Assembly: GCF_040412425.1 (NCBI RefSeq)
Contig: NC_089789.1
Location: 40,930,606 to 40,994,605, forward strand
Length of the DNA: 64,000 nt
Direction of reading: 5' to 3'
Origin: Macrobrachium rosenbergii
Taxonomy: Eukaryota; Arthropoda; Malacostraca; Decapoda; Palaemonidae
Shown here: in pieces, positions 24,033-35,087 of the stretch
Layout: each line of letters begins with the position of its first letter
Position numbering within the stretch: the stretch's first letter is position 1
The notes under the pieces: model-generated
What the model was told of the DNA's origin: nothing
The model's input: only the letters and a program-made list of their open reading frames with translations
Databases searched by the model: none
Position numbers and translations under genes: made by a program

Positions 24033-25560
24033 CCCAATATATTTATATATTTTATCCCATGAAAGAAATGGTACCACACAGCATAGCCCAAAGTTGACCA
24101 CCTCGTTCAGAAAAGGAAAAACTGGGGTAGGCTATACAACAAATATGACCTGAATCGACCTGTGGTTAGGTAGGACCACATGCCCTACGTTAGGTGAGGT
24201 TAAAAACTCGCTTTCGTTTCTGCATCAAAGCAAAATATACTACGTCAAGGGGGGGGGGTTACCATTAGATATATGGGGATTGTAATGCATTAATTACGTA
24301 TTTTCGTAAGAATCGCAGGCCATAGGGTATGAACTTCGTTAAATTCTTAAAAACACATTTAATATTTTAGAACATATTGTTATTGTATATATTTACAAAG
24401 CTGCCTTGAAATGCTTACCTTTATTCTGCTTTATAGTTTTGTGGCCAGATTATCCCGTTATTAAATGTGCTGTAATTTGACTTAATGAATATCTGTTAAT
24501 ATCACCTTAACGTGGTAAACATTAGTAGTATTAATGCTAGGGAGCTGCATATGTAACGGCTTCCTATCTCTTCCTACTTTGCTTGTCTAGTTCCTATTTT
24601 CGGTTTCTTCTCTACGAAGATCCTTCGTAATATTTCATCCTACTACTACTGTATGCTTGGAAGTAAGGTCAGATATTAGATGTTTTAATTTTTATGTTCA
24701 TATTAGAAACAACTGCTTAGTTCGCCTTTCAATATTTCCCCGTTGCTTAGCACTAACGTACTTTATCTAGTTTTACTCATCAATATGGCATTTTCAGACA
24801 TATACTACTTTTTCCTGTTAAATTATGTTCCTTTCAGTAAAATAACAGTGTTTTAATAGTAACTTGTTTGTGTTTTCCTTTTATTCTGACATTACTATGG
24901 ATTTCTCTAACCACCTTCTTTGGCACATTAATAACCTGTAAAACTTCGGGCAAAGTACTTCTCGAGTCATCACCCCTGTGGCTTTGATTCCATGCAGGGT
25001 GCTTGGAACCAACTCCCCACGTGTAGTACAGTAATCTTCTGGCATGCACATGTGTAGGAGGTTTGACTTCGAAGTGGGCAACCATTACGCGACCCCAGCC
25101 CAAGAATGTGACGGTCAAAGTCCATAAATATCAACTTTGGTTCCAGTAAATATCTCATTAAATTAATCACATTCACCTTGATGATTTAAATATTTCCAAA
25201 GTATCAATCTTCTCTGTGATTATCAATCGTTGATTAAAACCTGTCGTTTCTTTTAGATGGTTCTCTTGTAATTAGGAATAATGGACGTGATTATAATATT
25301 GAAATTTACATCAATAGCTACTATTAAACTGTGTAACCTATGAGCACCCAATTGACTCAGCTCATCGTCAAAATTCTAATTTGTTGTGAGATTAAATGAA
25401 GTAGATTTTCAATAAATGCGCTTGACGATTGCACGCTAAAGTTTTTCAAGTTTCAAATACTCTTGTTTACTGTTCTGTACAAACAAAATAATCACACTGT
25501 CATAAAAATCATAAGTTTTTTGTCCATGTCCCTATTTCATGCAAAAACGAACGCCTCTCC
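24033..25560. other. Intergenic between RRP36 and zinc-finger gene 1
   Basis: No protein domain is visible. RRP36 (-) and the first zinc-finger gene (+) diverge from here, so at least one promoter should lie between about 24420 and 25600. I could not place a start site. Confidence 0.4.
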
Positions 25561-25589
25561 TTCGCGTTTCTTAATTTCAAGAAGAGGAA

Positions 25590-25734
25590 GAAGGTCCAGA
25601 ATGGAGCTGTTTACATTTTGAGAACCAAGTCTGTGTGGCCACTGTAATTACAAGCAACCCCGTCCTGTATCGAATACGATTAACCTAGAAAACTTCTGTG
25701 TGAATAAGTTAGAGGAGAAAAGTAACCGAGACAG
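25590..25734 (+). promoter_or_regulatory. Putative leader exon of zinc-finger gene 1
   Basis: A locally higher-GC segment ends in a near-consensus donor (gagacag|gtaagc). It contains no long frame. It is the best first-exon candidate for the + strand gene whose coding exon begins at 30013. Confidence 0.35.
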
Positions 25735-26319
25735 GTAAGCTTAACCTAAGTTTGCTTAAATTACTAAGTCAACAAACGCTCTCCTTAGGGCATTTTAATT
25801 TATATTATCGTATTATAAAACTTCACAAATTGTCCCCCATGATAGCTTGTTAACGGTGGGCGACTTGGTAATCTTTCAGTTTAGGGGCCCAAATTCACTG
25901 CCCCCTTGTGTTTGTTTGTTTATATTTCTTACCTATTCCTAATCTAAGCCATGTTACTTAGCCAGGGGTTCCCCCCCCCCGACCTCCCTGTGAAGGAAAC
26001 TCCACTTTTCACCAAGAGTTCCCCTACAGCACTGTGCATGCGCAATAGCATTCCAGGATGGCCAGCATACAAAAACATATCAGTTCCGAGTTAATTACAG
26101 GTTAATTACTGTTGACCGACAAAAAATAACAGTAAATTGTTAATAAGCAACCAAATTACTATAGAAAAGCCAGTTTCTAAAGTAAAAAAAAATTAAAAAT
26201 AAAAAAAAAAAAATATAAAATAAAATGATAAAAATACCCCGTGCGGAGTTGTACTGTAGCTCTACCCTTTTTTGCAATTTCTTTCAACAGATATGCTAAC
26301 AGAAGTATATGTTTGCTAA

Positions 26320-26747
26320 AAAATGAGCAGTTTATCTGCTTACAGAAGCAGAGATTGTAAAAAAACATAGGGAATAAAGCCGTGCACCTCATGCAAATAG
26401 TGTAGTGTGCCCGCAACTGTCTTTGTGGAGAGAGTACTTAGGAACCAGGAACCAGGTAGGAACCTGGCACAGGCTCTTGCTCTTCAGCAGCCGCTTTTTG
26501 ATAAATCTGAATAAATGAGCAGTTCATCAGCTTTCAGAAGCAGAGATTTATGGTTTTCTCAAAATTCTAGGGGTCTGTATCCCCTAAGACATATTTTATT
26601 TGCATTCCCCTTTTATTCCCTTTGTTTTTTACAATCTCTGCTTCTGTAAGCAAATAAAATGTTCATATGTTTATTTACATTCCCCTTTTATTCCCTTGTT
26701 TTTTTACAATCTCTGCTTCTGTTAACCAAATAAAATGTTCATTTTTT
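26320..26747. repeat. Inverted plus tandem repeat cluster
   Basis: A unit of about 75 bases with the core tacaatctctgcttctgt occurs twice in tandem (about 26590-26666 and 26667-26747). It occurs once in inverted orientation at about 26320-26380 and once more, partially inverted, at about 26512-26552. The arms could pair over about 60 bases with mismatches. Confidence 0.8.
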
Positions 26748-26992
26748 CATTGTTTTCCATGATTCAATAAGTATTTGATGTTGACTTTACATAATGCAGT
26801 GAATTGGGACCCCTAAACTGTAGGAATTCAGGGTTTTTTCCTAGAATAGTTGAGTTATTCCGAGCAGTGGCCAGCGAGTTGTCAGGTTTCATTATCTTTG
26901 CCCTGGCAACTTATCAGTCAATGGTGTCACAACTGCATCAGTTAGTCCAGTTACTTAGAGGTGAATTGCCTGAGCATAAAAACGAAACTTGC

Positions 26993-27205
26993 TAAAAATG
27001 AAGACCATTATTGTGGGCCTCTGGGTCATTAACTACCAGTTTATGTGCAAAACAGAACAGCTTGTTTAGGGGATTAATGCAAAAATATAAAGAAAAGATG
27101 ATAAATGTAATGAATATGAACAAAAGATAGATCTAAATAAAAGGTGGTAAATATTCCTTTCAGTGACTAGTGGGAACCAGGCAACAATAGTAACCTTCAG
27201 TTTTA
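26993..27205. mobile_element. MITE family A, copy 2
   Basis: TA-flanked ends taaaaatgaagaccattattg and, inverted, caatagtaaccttcagtttta. The interior shares cagtttatgtgcaaaac and ggtggtaaatattc with the other copies. It is more diverged than copy 1. Confidence 0.8.
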
Positions 27206-29000
27206 CCTGAAACTTTTGTTTGGCTGCTGCTGGAGGGAAATACAGGGATGCAACTTGACCTAATCTTACATAAAGTGCTGTTTGCAGCATTACTGCCGTG
27301 AACTCTCCCCTCCCCCAAACCTAATCTGGCATAGGGCAACAGAGATTAAATTTTGGAGTGCAGTACAGGGAAGGGGTAGAATACAGAGTAAGGGGACACT
27401 GGCCAGGTTAAGGCACATTGTCTGAGGTTAGGGTAGGTAAAGGAAAGTCCAGTTAGGTTATATTCTCTGAAATGCCTACTACACCTTGTCTTATTTGACT
27501 AAGTAACCAGCACCAGAGAGGCAGTGCTCCCTCTGAGACCCCCACTACTTGACCCAGTTGGCTGGAGACGATAAGTACGTACTGTACAGTATTTACATAC
27601 ATACCCTGCTTATTTGCCACCCTCTTTGTTGACATCCCGTAAGGGGCATGGACCAGCTCCTGGAGACCCTAGTCTAATCTGATCCTGTAAGAGGTAAGGG
27701 AGTGTGTAATAAGTTAACCATGAATGTCCAATGAAAATGAGTGTTGAGTTCATCAAAGTCACATTAAAAACTTCCTGAACCTTTTAAATCTCCAAGTATG
27801 GAATTAAGCTTCATAATTTGAAATTCATTTACAGTTCTTAAAATATTACTTAGCAGTGCTTAATTACAAAGACTTTAGTCAAGAATTGCTTTCCAATTCG
27901 ATTGAGGTTAAAATTCTGTGAAAATAACATGACCTACCGGACAAAATATAAAGGAATCATATTAAGAGTTAGTTATGAAAACTGTTTTGGATGTGCTAAT
28001 AGTATATTGTAAGTATCCTAAGAGAAAAATAGATGAGGCAGTTTACTAGACTGACAGCGCTGGAAGAGTGCTCCAATTAGTGTGAAAACATGTAAAGAAA
28101 ATGTGTCATTTTGTGGTAACGATAAATTTGTGATGTATATGGTATATGGTTTAGGAGAAAAATATTAGATTTTTTCTGTATTTCCCATTGTCTTTTGTTA
28201 CTTCTATCAAGTGAGCATCGTAATCTTTGGAAACTTGAATTTCATGTCAGTTGTCCCTGTGGGCTTGTTCCATATGAGTAGGCTTCATGTTTTAAATAAT
28301 AATAATAATAATAATAATAACATGTACCACAAAGTAAGTATTCTTAAAAACATCACTAACCAGATGTCAGAAAATGTCCACTTAGTCATAGCCTTTGTTT
28401 TTGCAAATTGAATTTGGGAAGATCGGAGACTATGCTATGTAGCGTGCCTGAGTAACACCGATGACATAGATTAGACTGTTACCCAAATTTAAGATATTTA
28501 AACCTCTTTTGTGCTGATGTCAGTGTTCCAGTACGTGCTAGGCCTACTTCAGACAGCAGGTATATCTAAATGAGTAACTCCATTAGCACGAACGGAGTAG
28601 CTGGGTCTGGTTTTTGGAACAAACGCCATAGGAAAAAGGTGGGACCCTTCCCAGAATTGGCAAGTGTCCTGATGGCAGAAAGATGAACTAGTGAAAAATA
28701 GCCCTTTCAGCTGTAGCCTATTCTGTTTTTCAGTTTGTGACAAGAATGAAAACCTCTGATATTGGCCATTTGTTTTCCATTTCTTTTCTGAAAGATGCTC
28801 GTTCCTTCAGTGTACAGATGCAAATTATAGGTATCTGGTATAAACAGTTGTCATAAATTTTTTTCATTTTACTAAATTTGCATACATTAAAGAAAAATAA
28901 TCCTTGTTGCTATGGTATTTATCTGTTTATCATCATTGCCTCTAACGCTGCGTGGTGCAGAGGGGCTCTCTGAAATTCTTGCACTTATGTGTTTCATGTT
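27206..29000. other. Probable intron of zinc-finger gene 1, no exon seen
   Basis: It contains an (AAT)n tract near 28294-28320 and otherwise unremarkable AT-rich sequence. Short frames show no domains. Confidence 0.45.
28294..28320. repeat. (AAT)n microsatellite
   Basis: A pure trinucleotide run of about nine units. Confidence 0.95.
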
Positions 29001-29014
29001 TTTTATCTTTTACT

Positions 29015-29235
29015 GCACTCATCACCAGCCTCCCATCTTATAGTTCTCATCCAAGTAGGTCTGGGTCTTCCCAATCTTCTGGTGTCCACAGAAGCCCAGC
29101 TGACACTTTCATATACTACTAACCCACGGGTTCTGCAAAGCCATGTCCAAGCCATATCCATCCCCCTTTCATCATTATCTGAAGTGCTTATCTGCTTCTG
29201 TAACCCTTACAGCATCATTACTAACTTTACCTTGT
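29015..29235 (-). mobile_element. Degenerate non-LTR retrotransposon tail
   Basis: Read on the minus strand, broken frames give GWIWLGHGFAEP and, after a frameshift, DTRRLGRPRPTWMRTIRWE. These resemble the Gly-Trp-x-Trp-Leu-Gly-His and Gly-Arg-Pro-Arg-x-x-Trp motifs that end the reverse transcriptase ORF of many non-LTR elements. Stops and frameshifts make it a dead fragment. The family is not determined. Confidence 0.5.
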
Positions 29236-29530
29236 CATGTTATTCTCATATCAACAAAGCTATTTTATAATGATAATCAAGGAGACATGGTATAAATGAA
29301 TAACACAGCATCATATAAAGGTACTGTACTTGAATAAGGCATTATTTCATATATCATACTCAAACCTAAAAGTGTTACGATGATTCTGGTAATAATATTG
29401 AAGTTTCTTTACTGTACATATTTTTGTATAACATTTCTTTTGAGTTGACTGTAGAATTTGTACTCTTGCTTATTACTTTAGACTTAATCATTTATGGATG
29501 AGTATTACTGTTATTACTTTGTCTTTGCAG

Positions 29531-29685
29531 GTTTGAGGTGACTATCTCCTGAGAATTACTCAGCAGGCAGTGTCATCAGAAGTTTTCGTATTTCGCTACA
29601 TGGCCGTTTAAACTGTGGAGGAATAGATTTGCTATGGACCTCATTTGTACTGATATTGGTCAGAGCTTCTATTTTTTATGTAAAG
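29531..29685 (+). other. Putative 5' UTR exon of zinc-finger gene 1
   Basis: Bounded by a good acceptor (gtctttgcag, ending 29530) and a donor (gtaaag|gtaaat). It contains ATG 29634, which reads to the donor and, if spliced to 29971, ends four codons later. That would be an upstream ORF of about 21 residues. Confidence 0.45.
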
Positions 29686-30012
29686 GTAAATTGGCAGCTG
29701 TATCTTGAGAAAGTATTTCACCTTCCTGTTGCTTGGCAGATAAAGATAAAGGAAGCATAGCTCATTGAACTCAATCAGTTTTTGTAATTTACATCTTCCT
29801 TATTTGTCAGTGTTGATCAGTGAAGTTAGATTTTTCACTGGTAATCTTGAAGTTATTCTGCAGTTGGAGTTCTGCAGAGAAAATGCACACTGAATTTATT
29901 CTTTGAAATGATTAAGGACAATCCCTGTGTGGAAACTTGTAAGGAAAACTTACTGAGAATTCTTTTGCAGCTGAATTTTCCTAAACGTAAGTGACCATCA
30001 AGAAAAGTTAGC

Positions 30013-32640
30013 ATGATGGCATCAACAAGCAGCACAGCTTTTAAATGTGCTTTATGTAGCCAAGTATGTGCCAGCAAGCCTGATTTAAGTGAACACATGT
30101 CTCTACACTTGGGGAATAAGAAATATTCATGTACGCTTTGTGGTAAAAAGTTCTTTAATGAGAAGAGTCTTGAATTGCATATCAGTATACATGCCACTGA
30201 AATAAAATATGAAGCTATGTCTTCATCATCAGAGGAGCAGATTATGCTCTCAGATCACGTTGATAACCTAATAAATGAGAACCAGGGTAATAAAATCCCA
30301 CAGGTGAAGGTGCGTGTGAAAAGTTTTCCAGCTAATACTACTCCAGTAAAGGAACCACACTTGAAAAACTTAGACAGTGATCAGATGCACTTCCAGTTGA
30401 CTGATGAGGAATTTGGTGTCATCGAGGAATCAGAAGTGTACACTACTTGTGGAGAGGTTTTGCAGGAGAAAAGGCCAGTCCAGTTAAAAGTGTGGTCAAA
30501 GGACCAGAATTGTAAACAGACTTCAGATGTTAGTCAAAGTAAAGCTCCCTATGTTATAAGAGTCGTGGACAAAAGCCAGGAAAGTCAGAGAGTCATGGAA
30601 TCGGATATATTTAGGAGTAATGAGGGTCACAGCCAGCTTCCAATTAGAATATTTGTTGGTAGTAATATAAGATTAGAAAATTTAGAAGATTTACACAGTT
30701 TCTCATCTCTGACAGATGATTTCAAAGCAGAGGGATTGTCTGCAGTTAATATTGGTCATGAACCTGGTTATGGGTATGAATCATATGGGGAAAACTCATA
30801 TCAAGAGGAAAGTCAACAAAACCAACCACTACAGGGAATCAAAGAAGATTTACAGTCGTTACAAGAAGTCATTGAAGAAGGAGATTTACAGTCTTTACAG
30901 GAAGAATTAGGCTCAGAAGAGCTGAAATCACTGGAAGAAACAATAGCCAATGAACACTTACAAACTCCACGGAGGGTTATTATTAATGCAAGTGTAAAAT
31001 TACCAGAAGATCACAAAGGTCCATTTTTACCACAGACTGCAGTTGGAAAAGAAACTCAGACTCCCGTGGCAGACCAAGTGGAAGACCAAACTTCAAATGT
31101 GTTCACCTGTAAAAGTGCACAGCTAACTCAGGAAGATACAATTGATGGGAATGGGCAGCCGTCAGAGTGTGAACTTGAAGAAAAAATCCTGCCCGTGCAG
31201 AAGCCACGGGAGATTGACTCTCACACATCTCTAAAGATGTGCTCTTTGCCATTATCAGAACTTCACAGCGGAGAGCATGAAGAAGTTTGGGAAGAAACCA
31301 AAAAGATACAGTCTTCAAACAGTGAAGAATGTGTAGGTAAGCAACAACAGTTGTCACAGGGAACTGGTACAAGAAATGCACAGTGTAATAAGGATGAGGA
31401 TTCAATAAATACAGCAAGTAATTTTGAAACAGAAAGCAGCATGGTGCCAGTTTTAGGGAATGAAGATGAAGGTGACTTTAGGTGTGCTAATGGTGAACTT
31501 AATCCTGTTCAACAAAAAGATGAAGCTGGTCAGCCCTCAAAAGCAGCAGAAACTTTAGAAGCTGAAAGAGATGCCTATGAATTCAAGAGGCAGGTTATGC
31601 AATCCAGCAAGCGGCCACACAGATGCCAAGTTTGTGGACTTGGGTTTAGATTTGCATTCTATTTAAAAGCCCACCAGTCAGTTCACTGGAGTGGTAATCA
31701 GAAGCTGTTATGTGGTGTATGTGGTAAAGGTTTTAAAACGATGGATAGTTATGAGAAGCACCAAAAAATCCATGAGGCTCCAAAGACTTTTCAGTGTCCG
31801 GGATGTATGAAGGAACTTGGAAGCGAAGACCAGCTCAAAAGACATATTTTGGTATTCCACAAGCAAATGAAACAGTATGAGTGCTACATTTGCCGTGAAA
31901 AGTTTACCACTAATCGTTTACTCAGGTCACATTCAAAGTGCCACACAGTTAACAAGTGTTACATATGCGATAAAATTTTCAGAGAAAGCAGCAAACTTAA
32001 GAGACACCTTACAACTCACTTGAACAAGAAACTTTATGATTGCACTTCTTGTGGAAGGACACTATACTGTCACCCTACTGATTTTGAGCGACACAAAATG
32101 ATGCATCAGAACCTAGTTACCTGCCCAGATTGCTTCAGAGATTTCCCCTTCGAAAACTTTCAGAGGCATATGAAGACATGCTCTGGAAAAACTCATGAGT
32201 ATGAGTCTTACAAAGAGAGCCATGATAAGAAAGGTGGTGATTCTAGAAGAGATTTTCCCATTGAAACCGAAGATGAAAATAAAGTTCGAAGCAGAGTTGC
32301 GGAGCTACTGATCGATGACTTACTGCATGATATGTCCAAAGAAGATATGCACGGGAACCCATTCCTCTGTGATGCTGAAGACTGGCTAGAAACAACTTCA
32401 GAAGGTATGACGAAAGAAAAGTTGAGGGACTGCATAGCAGACTGCACGACAAAAGATGATGTCTTGAGGGAGTTGTCTATATATTTTGAAAATGATATCA
32501 TTAAAGATGCCATATCAGATTGTCTATTAAGAGAAAGGGTAGCCGTTCAACAGCTATCCTGTAAGCTTGCTGCAAGTGAAAAATTGATCACTTTCCAAAC
32601 AGTTGGGAGAAAAAGGAAGAGGAGAATTAATTTAGCTTAA
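30013..32640 (+). CDS. C2H2 zinc-finger protein, 875 residues
   Basis: One uninterrupted coding exon, probably reached by an acceptor at 29970 (ttcttttgcag). An in-frame TGA at 29992 fixes the start; the first codon is a Met-Met pair. Two C2H2 fingers lie at about residues 12-31 and 41-60. Residues 65-530 are a long acidic, Gln/Glu-rich linker with a degenerate LQSLQE repeat near 280-310. Six more C2H2 fingers and one terminal C2HC-type finger fill about 537-723. The tail (724-875) is predicted helical and acidic and ends in a GRKRKRR nuclear-localisation-type cluster. Finger linkers are irregular rather than TGEKP, unlike KRAB-type arrays. The architecture says nuclear DNA-binding protein; target and orthologue are not recognised. 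A piece of its coding sequence (32246-32351) is copied in its own 3' flank. Confidence 0.9.
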   Translation: MMASTSSTAFKCALCSQVCASKPDLSEHMSLHLGNKKYSCTLCGKKFFNEKSLELHISIHATEIKYEAMSSSSEEQIMLSDHVDNLINENQGNKIPQVKVRVKSFPANTTPVKEPHLKNLDSDQMHFQLTDEEFGVIEESEVYTTCGEVLQEKRPVQLKVWSKDQNCKQTSDVSQSKAPYVIRVVDKSQESQRVMESDIFRSNEGHSQLPIRIFVGSNIRLENLEDLHSFSSLTDDFKAEGLSAVNIGHEPGYGYESYGENSYQEESQQNQPLQGIKEDLQSLQEVIEEGDLQSLQEELGSEELKSLEETIANEHLQTPRRVIINASVKLPEDHKGPFLPQTAVGKETQTPVADQVEDQTSNVFTCKSAQLTQEDTIDGNGQPSECELEEKILPVQKPREIDSHTSLKMCSLPLSELHSGEHEEVWEETKKIQSSNSEECVGKQQQLSQGTGTRNAQCNKDEDSINTASNFETESSMVPVLGNEDEGDFRCANGELNPVQQKDEAGQPSKAAETLEAERDAYEFKRQVMQSSKRPHRCQVCGLGFRFAFYLKAHQSVHWSGNQKLLCGVCGKGFKTMDSYEKHQKIHEAPKTFQCPGCMKELGSEDQLKRHILVFHKQMKQYECYICREKFTTNRLLRSHSKCHTVNKCYICDKIFRESSKLKRHLTTHLNKKLYDCTSCGRTLYCHPTDFERHKMMHQNLVTCPDCFRDFPFENFQRHMKTCSGKTHEYESYKESHDKKGGDSRRDFPIETEDENKVRSRVAELLIDDLLHDMSKEDMHGNPFLCDAEDWLETTSEGMTKEKLRDCIADCTTKDDVLRELSIYFENDIIKDAISDCLLRERVAVQQLSCKLAASEKLITFQTVGRKRKRRINLA

Positions 32641-32972
32641 AGTATGCGTAATTTGCGGAGACAGTACCTGCACGACAAATTTAGAAGGATGGCCTCATTT
32701 TTCCTGTACGTCAAAGAAAAAGGATTACAGACTGTTGTTCAAAAGACAAAACTAAGTTAAGTCTTCTTATGGCTTCTTGCAAATATTTTATGCATCCCTT
32801 TTCAACAATTAGCATACAGTTGTAAGTGATGGTGTTACAATTGTTTTATTCCCTCTTAAATGGCAAGAAATTTATTACCAACCATTTCAGTTGTTCTTCA
32901 TTTTTCAGTTACTGATAATTCCATTGTTGACATTAGTTATGAAGGAATTTGTGTACATGTTGGGTGTAATAT

Positions 32973-33078
32973 GAAGAGATTTTCCGATTGCAACTGAAGA
33001 TGAAAATAAAGTTCGAAGCAGAGTTGCGGAGCTATTGATCGATGACTTACTGCATGATATGTCCAGAGAAGATATGCA
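32973..33078 (+). pseudogene. 106-bp copy of zinc-finger gene 1 coding sequence
   Basis: Offset by exactly 727 bases from 32246-32351, with five mismatches in 106 bases and no indels. In the source frame three of the five changes are silent and two are missense; the frame stays open to a TGA shortly after. An in-frame TGA lies directly upstream and no good acceptor is seen, so it is not an obvious exon. It carries an AATAAA (33005-33010) inherited from coding sequence. Confidence 0.93.
33005..33010 (+). terminator. Possible poly(A) signal inside the duplicated fragment
   Basis: This is the only canonical AATAAA I found between the two zinc-finger frames, 365 bases past the first stop. Use as a signal is inference. 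Confidence 0.4.
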
Positions 33079-35087
33079 GTGTTGTGTTATTTGAAATTCA
33101 AAGTTCCTTTTCATGGCAATGTGGTATGTAATGCAATTTTTATACATATTTGTTTTTTATCCCACAAAGGGGTTTAAAATTGTCATGCTGTTTTCAGTTG
33201 ATAATGAGTACGGTGGATTAGGTATTGAAAATGTTCTGAAGGCAGAACATCTTTGCTTATATACAAAACTCCCAACAATAATGTTAACTTGTAAACTAAA
33301 GAACTAGGAATCAGTACATTCTTATATAAGTCATTTGAACTGATGAAGTGATCATTTTAATTTATGCTGATGAGTGTAACTGAAGTCTTGTAAATGCAGT
33401 ACATCGAGATTCTCATGAGTTTGGGCAAGTTTTGTTGGGAATTGGAGAGAAACTTCTATTTGGAATATCAGTAATTTGTTTCATATCAGAAAAGAAGTTT
33501 CAGTTACCGAACTGCTAAGCAGCATGCAGCAGTGTAAACAAACTAGAAAATAATCAGCCAGCTCGTGTATGCTCATGCTCTCATTTGTTTCAGAGTCTAT
33601 TCCATTGTCATGAGCTAGATCCAGTATCAGTCTCACACCTCATGTACAGCTGCAATTTTTTCTTATGCGCAGATAGTCATGCCCTCGTAATGTTTTACAA
33701 GTAACAGTGGTGAAACTTGTAAATGAGTTACAAGGGCTCTTTAGACTTGCAGTTTTATTCCGTCAGAAACATAAATCAACATAAGCAAAATTAGCTGTAT
33801 AAGTCTGGCTAAATATATACTATACTGTATTATCATTACTGTATTGATAAATGGTTTTAACTGAAACCTTATTAGTAATTGCAATACAGTATTTAGTCAA
33901 ATGTACAGTATATACGGTTAATTTTGCTTATTGTTTAACTTAGCTTTTCAAATGTTATTGTCAGATTGGCACCAAAAGATGAGCAAAAAATCAGCGAACT
34001 TTTGTCTCAAGCAATAGGATTTCTGTAGTTTTTGGTGCTAACATCCCTAGACAGCATGTGGCCTTTGTAGCTAATCCTGATTCCTGACCTAGATCAATTT
34101 TACATTCAGATTTCAGAAGCACTTCAGATAAGAGTGGAGTATAGCTAGACAAAGATTTTAGGAAGTATGTCTTGATCTGTCATTGATCTCTTTATTTTTC
34201 TGTCTCTCTCTTAAGTATATTGACAGATTTCTTCCTTCTGGTCTTTTTGGCAGATGTGTAGAAGTCATGAAGATTTTGGACTCGGCTGGATTGTAGACAG
34301 AAAAGTGATCTTTGTGTGCCCTATTCATTGTATAAAGTTATTGCAATAATTGTATTATGATGTGAAAGATAAATAGTGAATCAGTTTTTTGTATTTGACA
34401 TAAATTATTGTGAGTAGTCGTGTTTTATGCATAAGATAGAGAGAGATATTTGTCTTGATTTGAAGTATAGCAGAAATTGAGTGTGATTGTGTCAAATAGA
34501 TATTACTTATTTTTATTATGTCGTGATTATGCTTTGAACCTCCTCTTGTGTAGTTCCTTCTGTGAATTAAATTTTTTTTAAGTTACAATGTTTTGTGAGT
34601 AACAAAAATTTTCAAGGCAGTTTAGTGGGAAAATAACTAAAGTTTAGGTAAGGAAAGTAACTCAATGTTGGACTGTAAATTTCTGAAAGCTTTAGTGTAG
34701 TTTTAGGGGGGGCAAAATGAACCTTTAAAATTGGTGAGGGATAATCACTTGAAGTCATTTTATAAAACAAAGGAGTCTTTTTTCAGATTCAGTAGCGAGT
34801 GACTGATGTAAGTTTTGTGACAAAACTTTTTTAGTTGATGGTTTTGCTAAATAGAAATATTGTTTTGATTAACTGGCACAAGATATTTGACTTATTCTTG
34901 TCAAGATTCACATGCATTCAGATTTGCTGCTTAAGGACCAAGAATGCATTTGTCACTGACACTGTCACGGTATGAATGAAGTAGAAACTTGTGCGAATGA
35001 TTACAGAAGTGACAACCAAGGGAGGTCATGAAAAACTTATGTAATCGGCAAATCATTGTTATACTGCGTTGATTTCCTCCATCAACA
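33079..35087. other. Spacer or 5' region of zinc-finger gene 2
   Basis: AT-rich with no further gene. A strong acceptor-like gtcttttttcag near 34786 could open a leader exon for the second zinc-finger frame. No promoter could be placed, so a leader shared with zinc-finger gene 1 by alternative splicing is possible. Confidence 0.4.

Noticed and set aside
29853..30197. 114-codon minus-strand frame overlapping zinc-finger gene 1
   Set aside because: It is antisense to the N-terminal fingers with no domain of its own.
32641..32757. Open frame after the zinc-finger stop, with a Cys-Val-Ile-Cys pair in a second frame
   Set aside because: No frame continues to a complete finger and no in-frame link to the gene; treated as 3' UTR.
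33980..34055. Short inverted similarity (ggcaccaaaa / ttttggtgc)
   Set aside because: Arms of about 9 bases without defined ends; could be chance.
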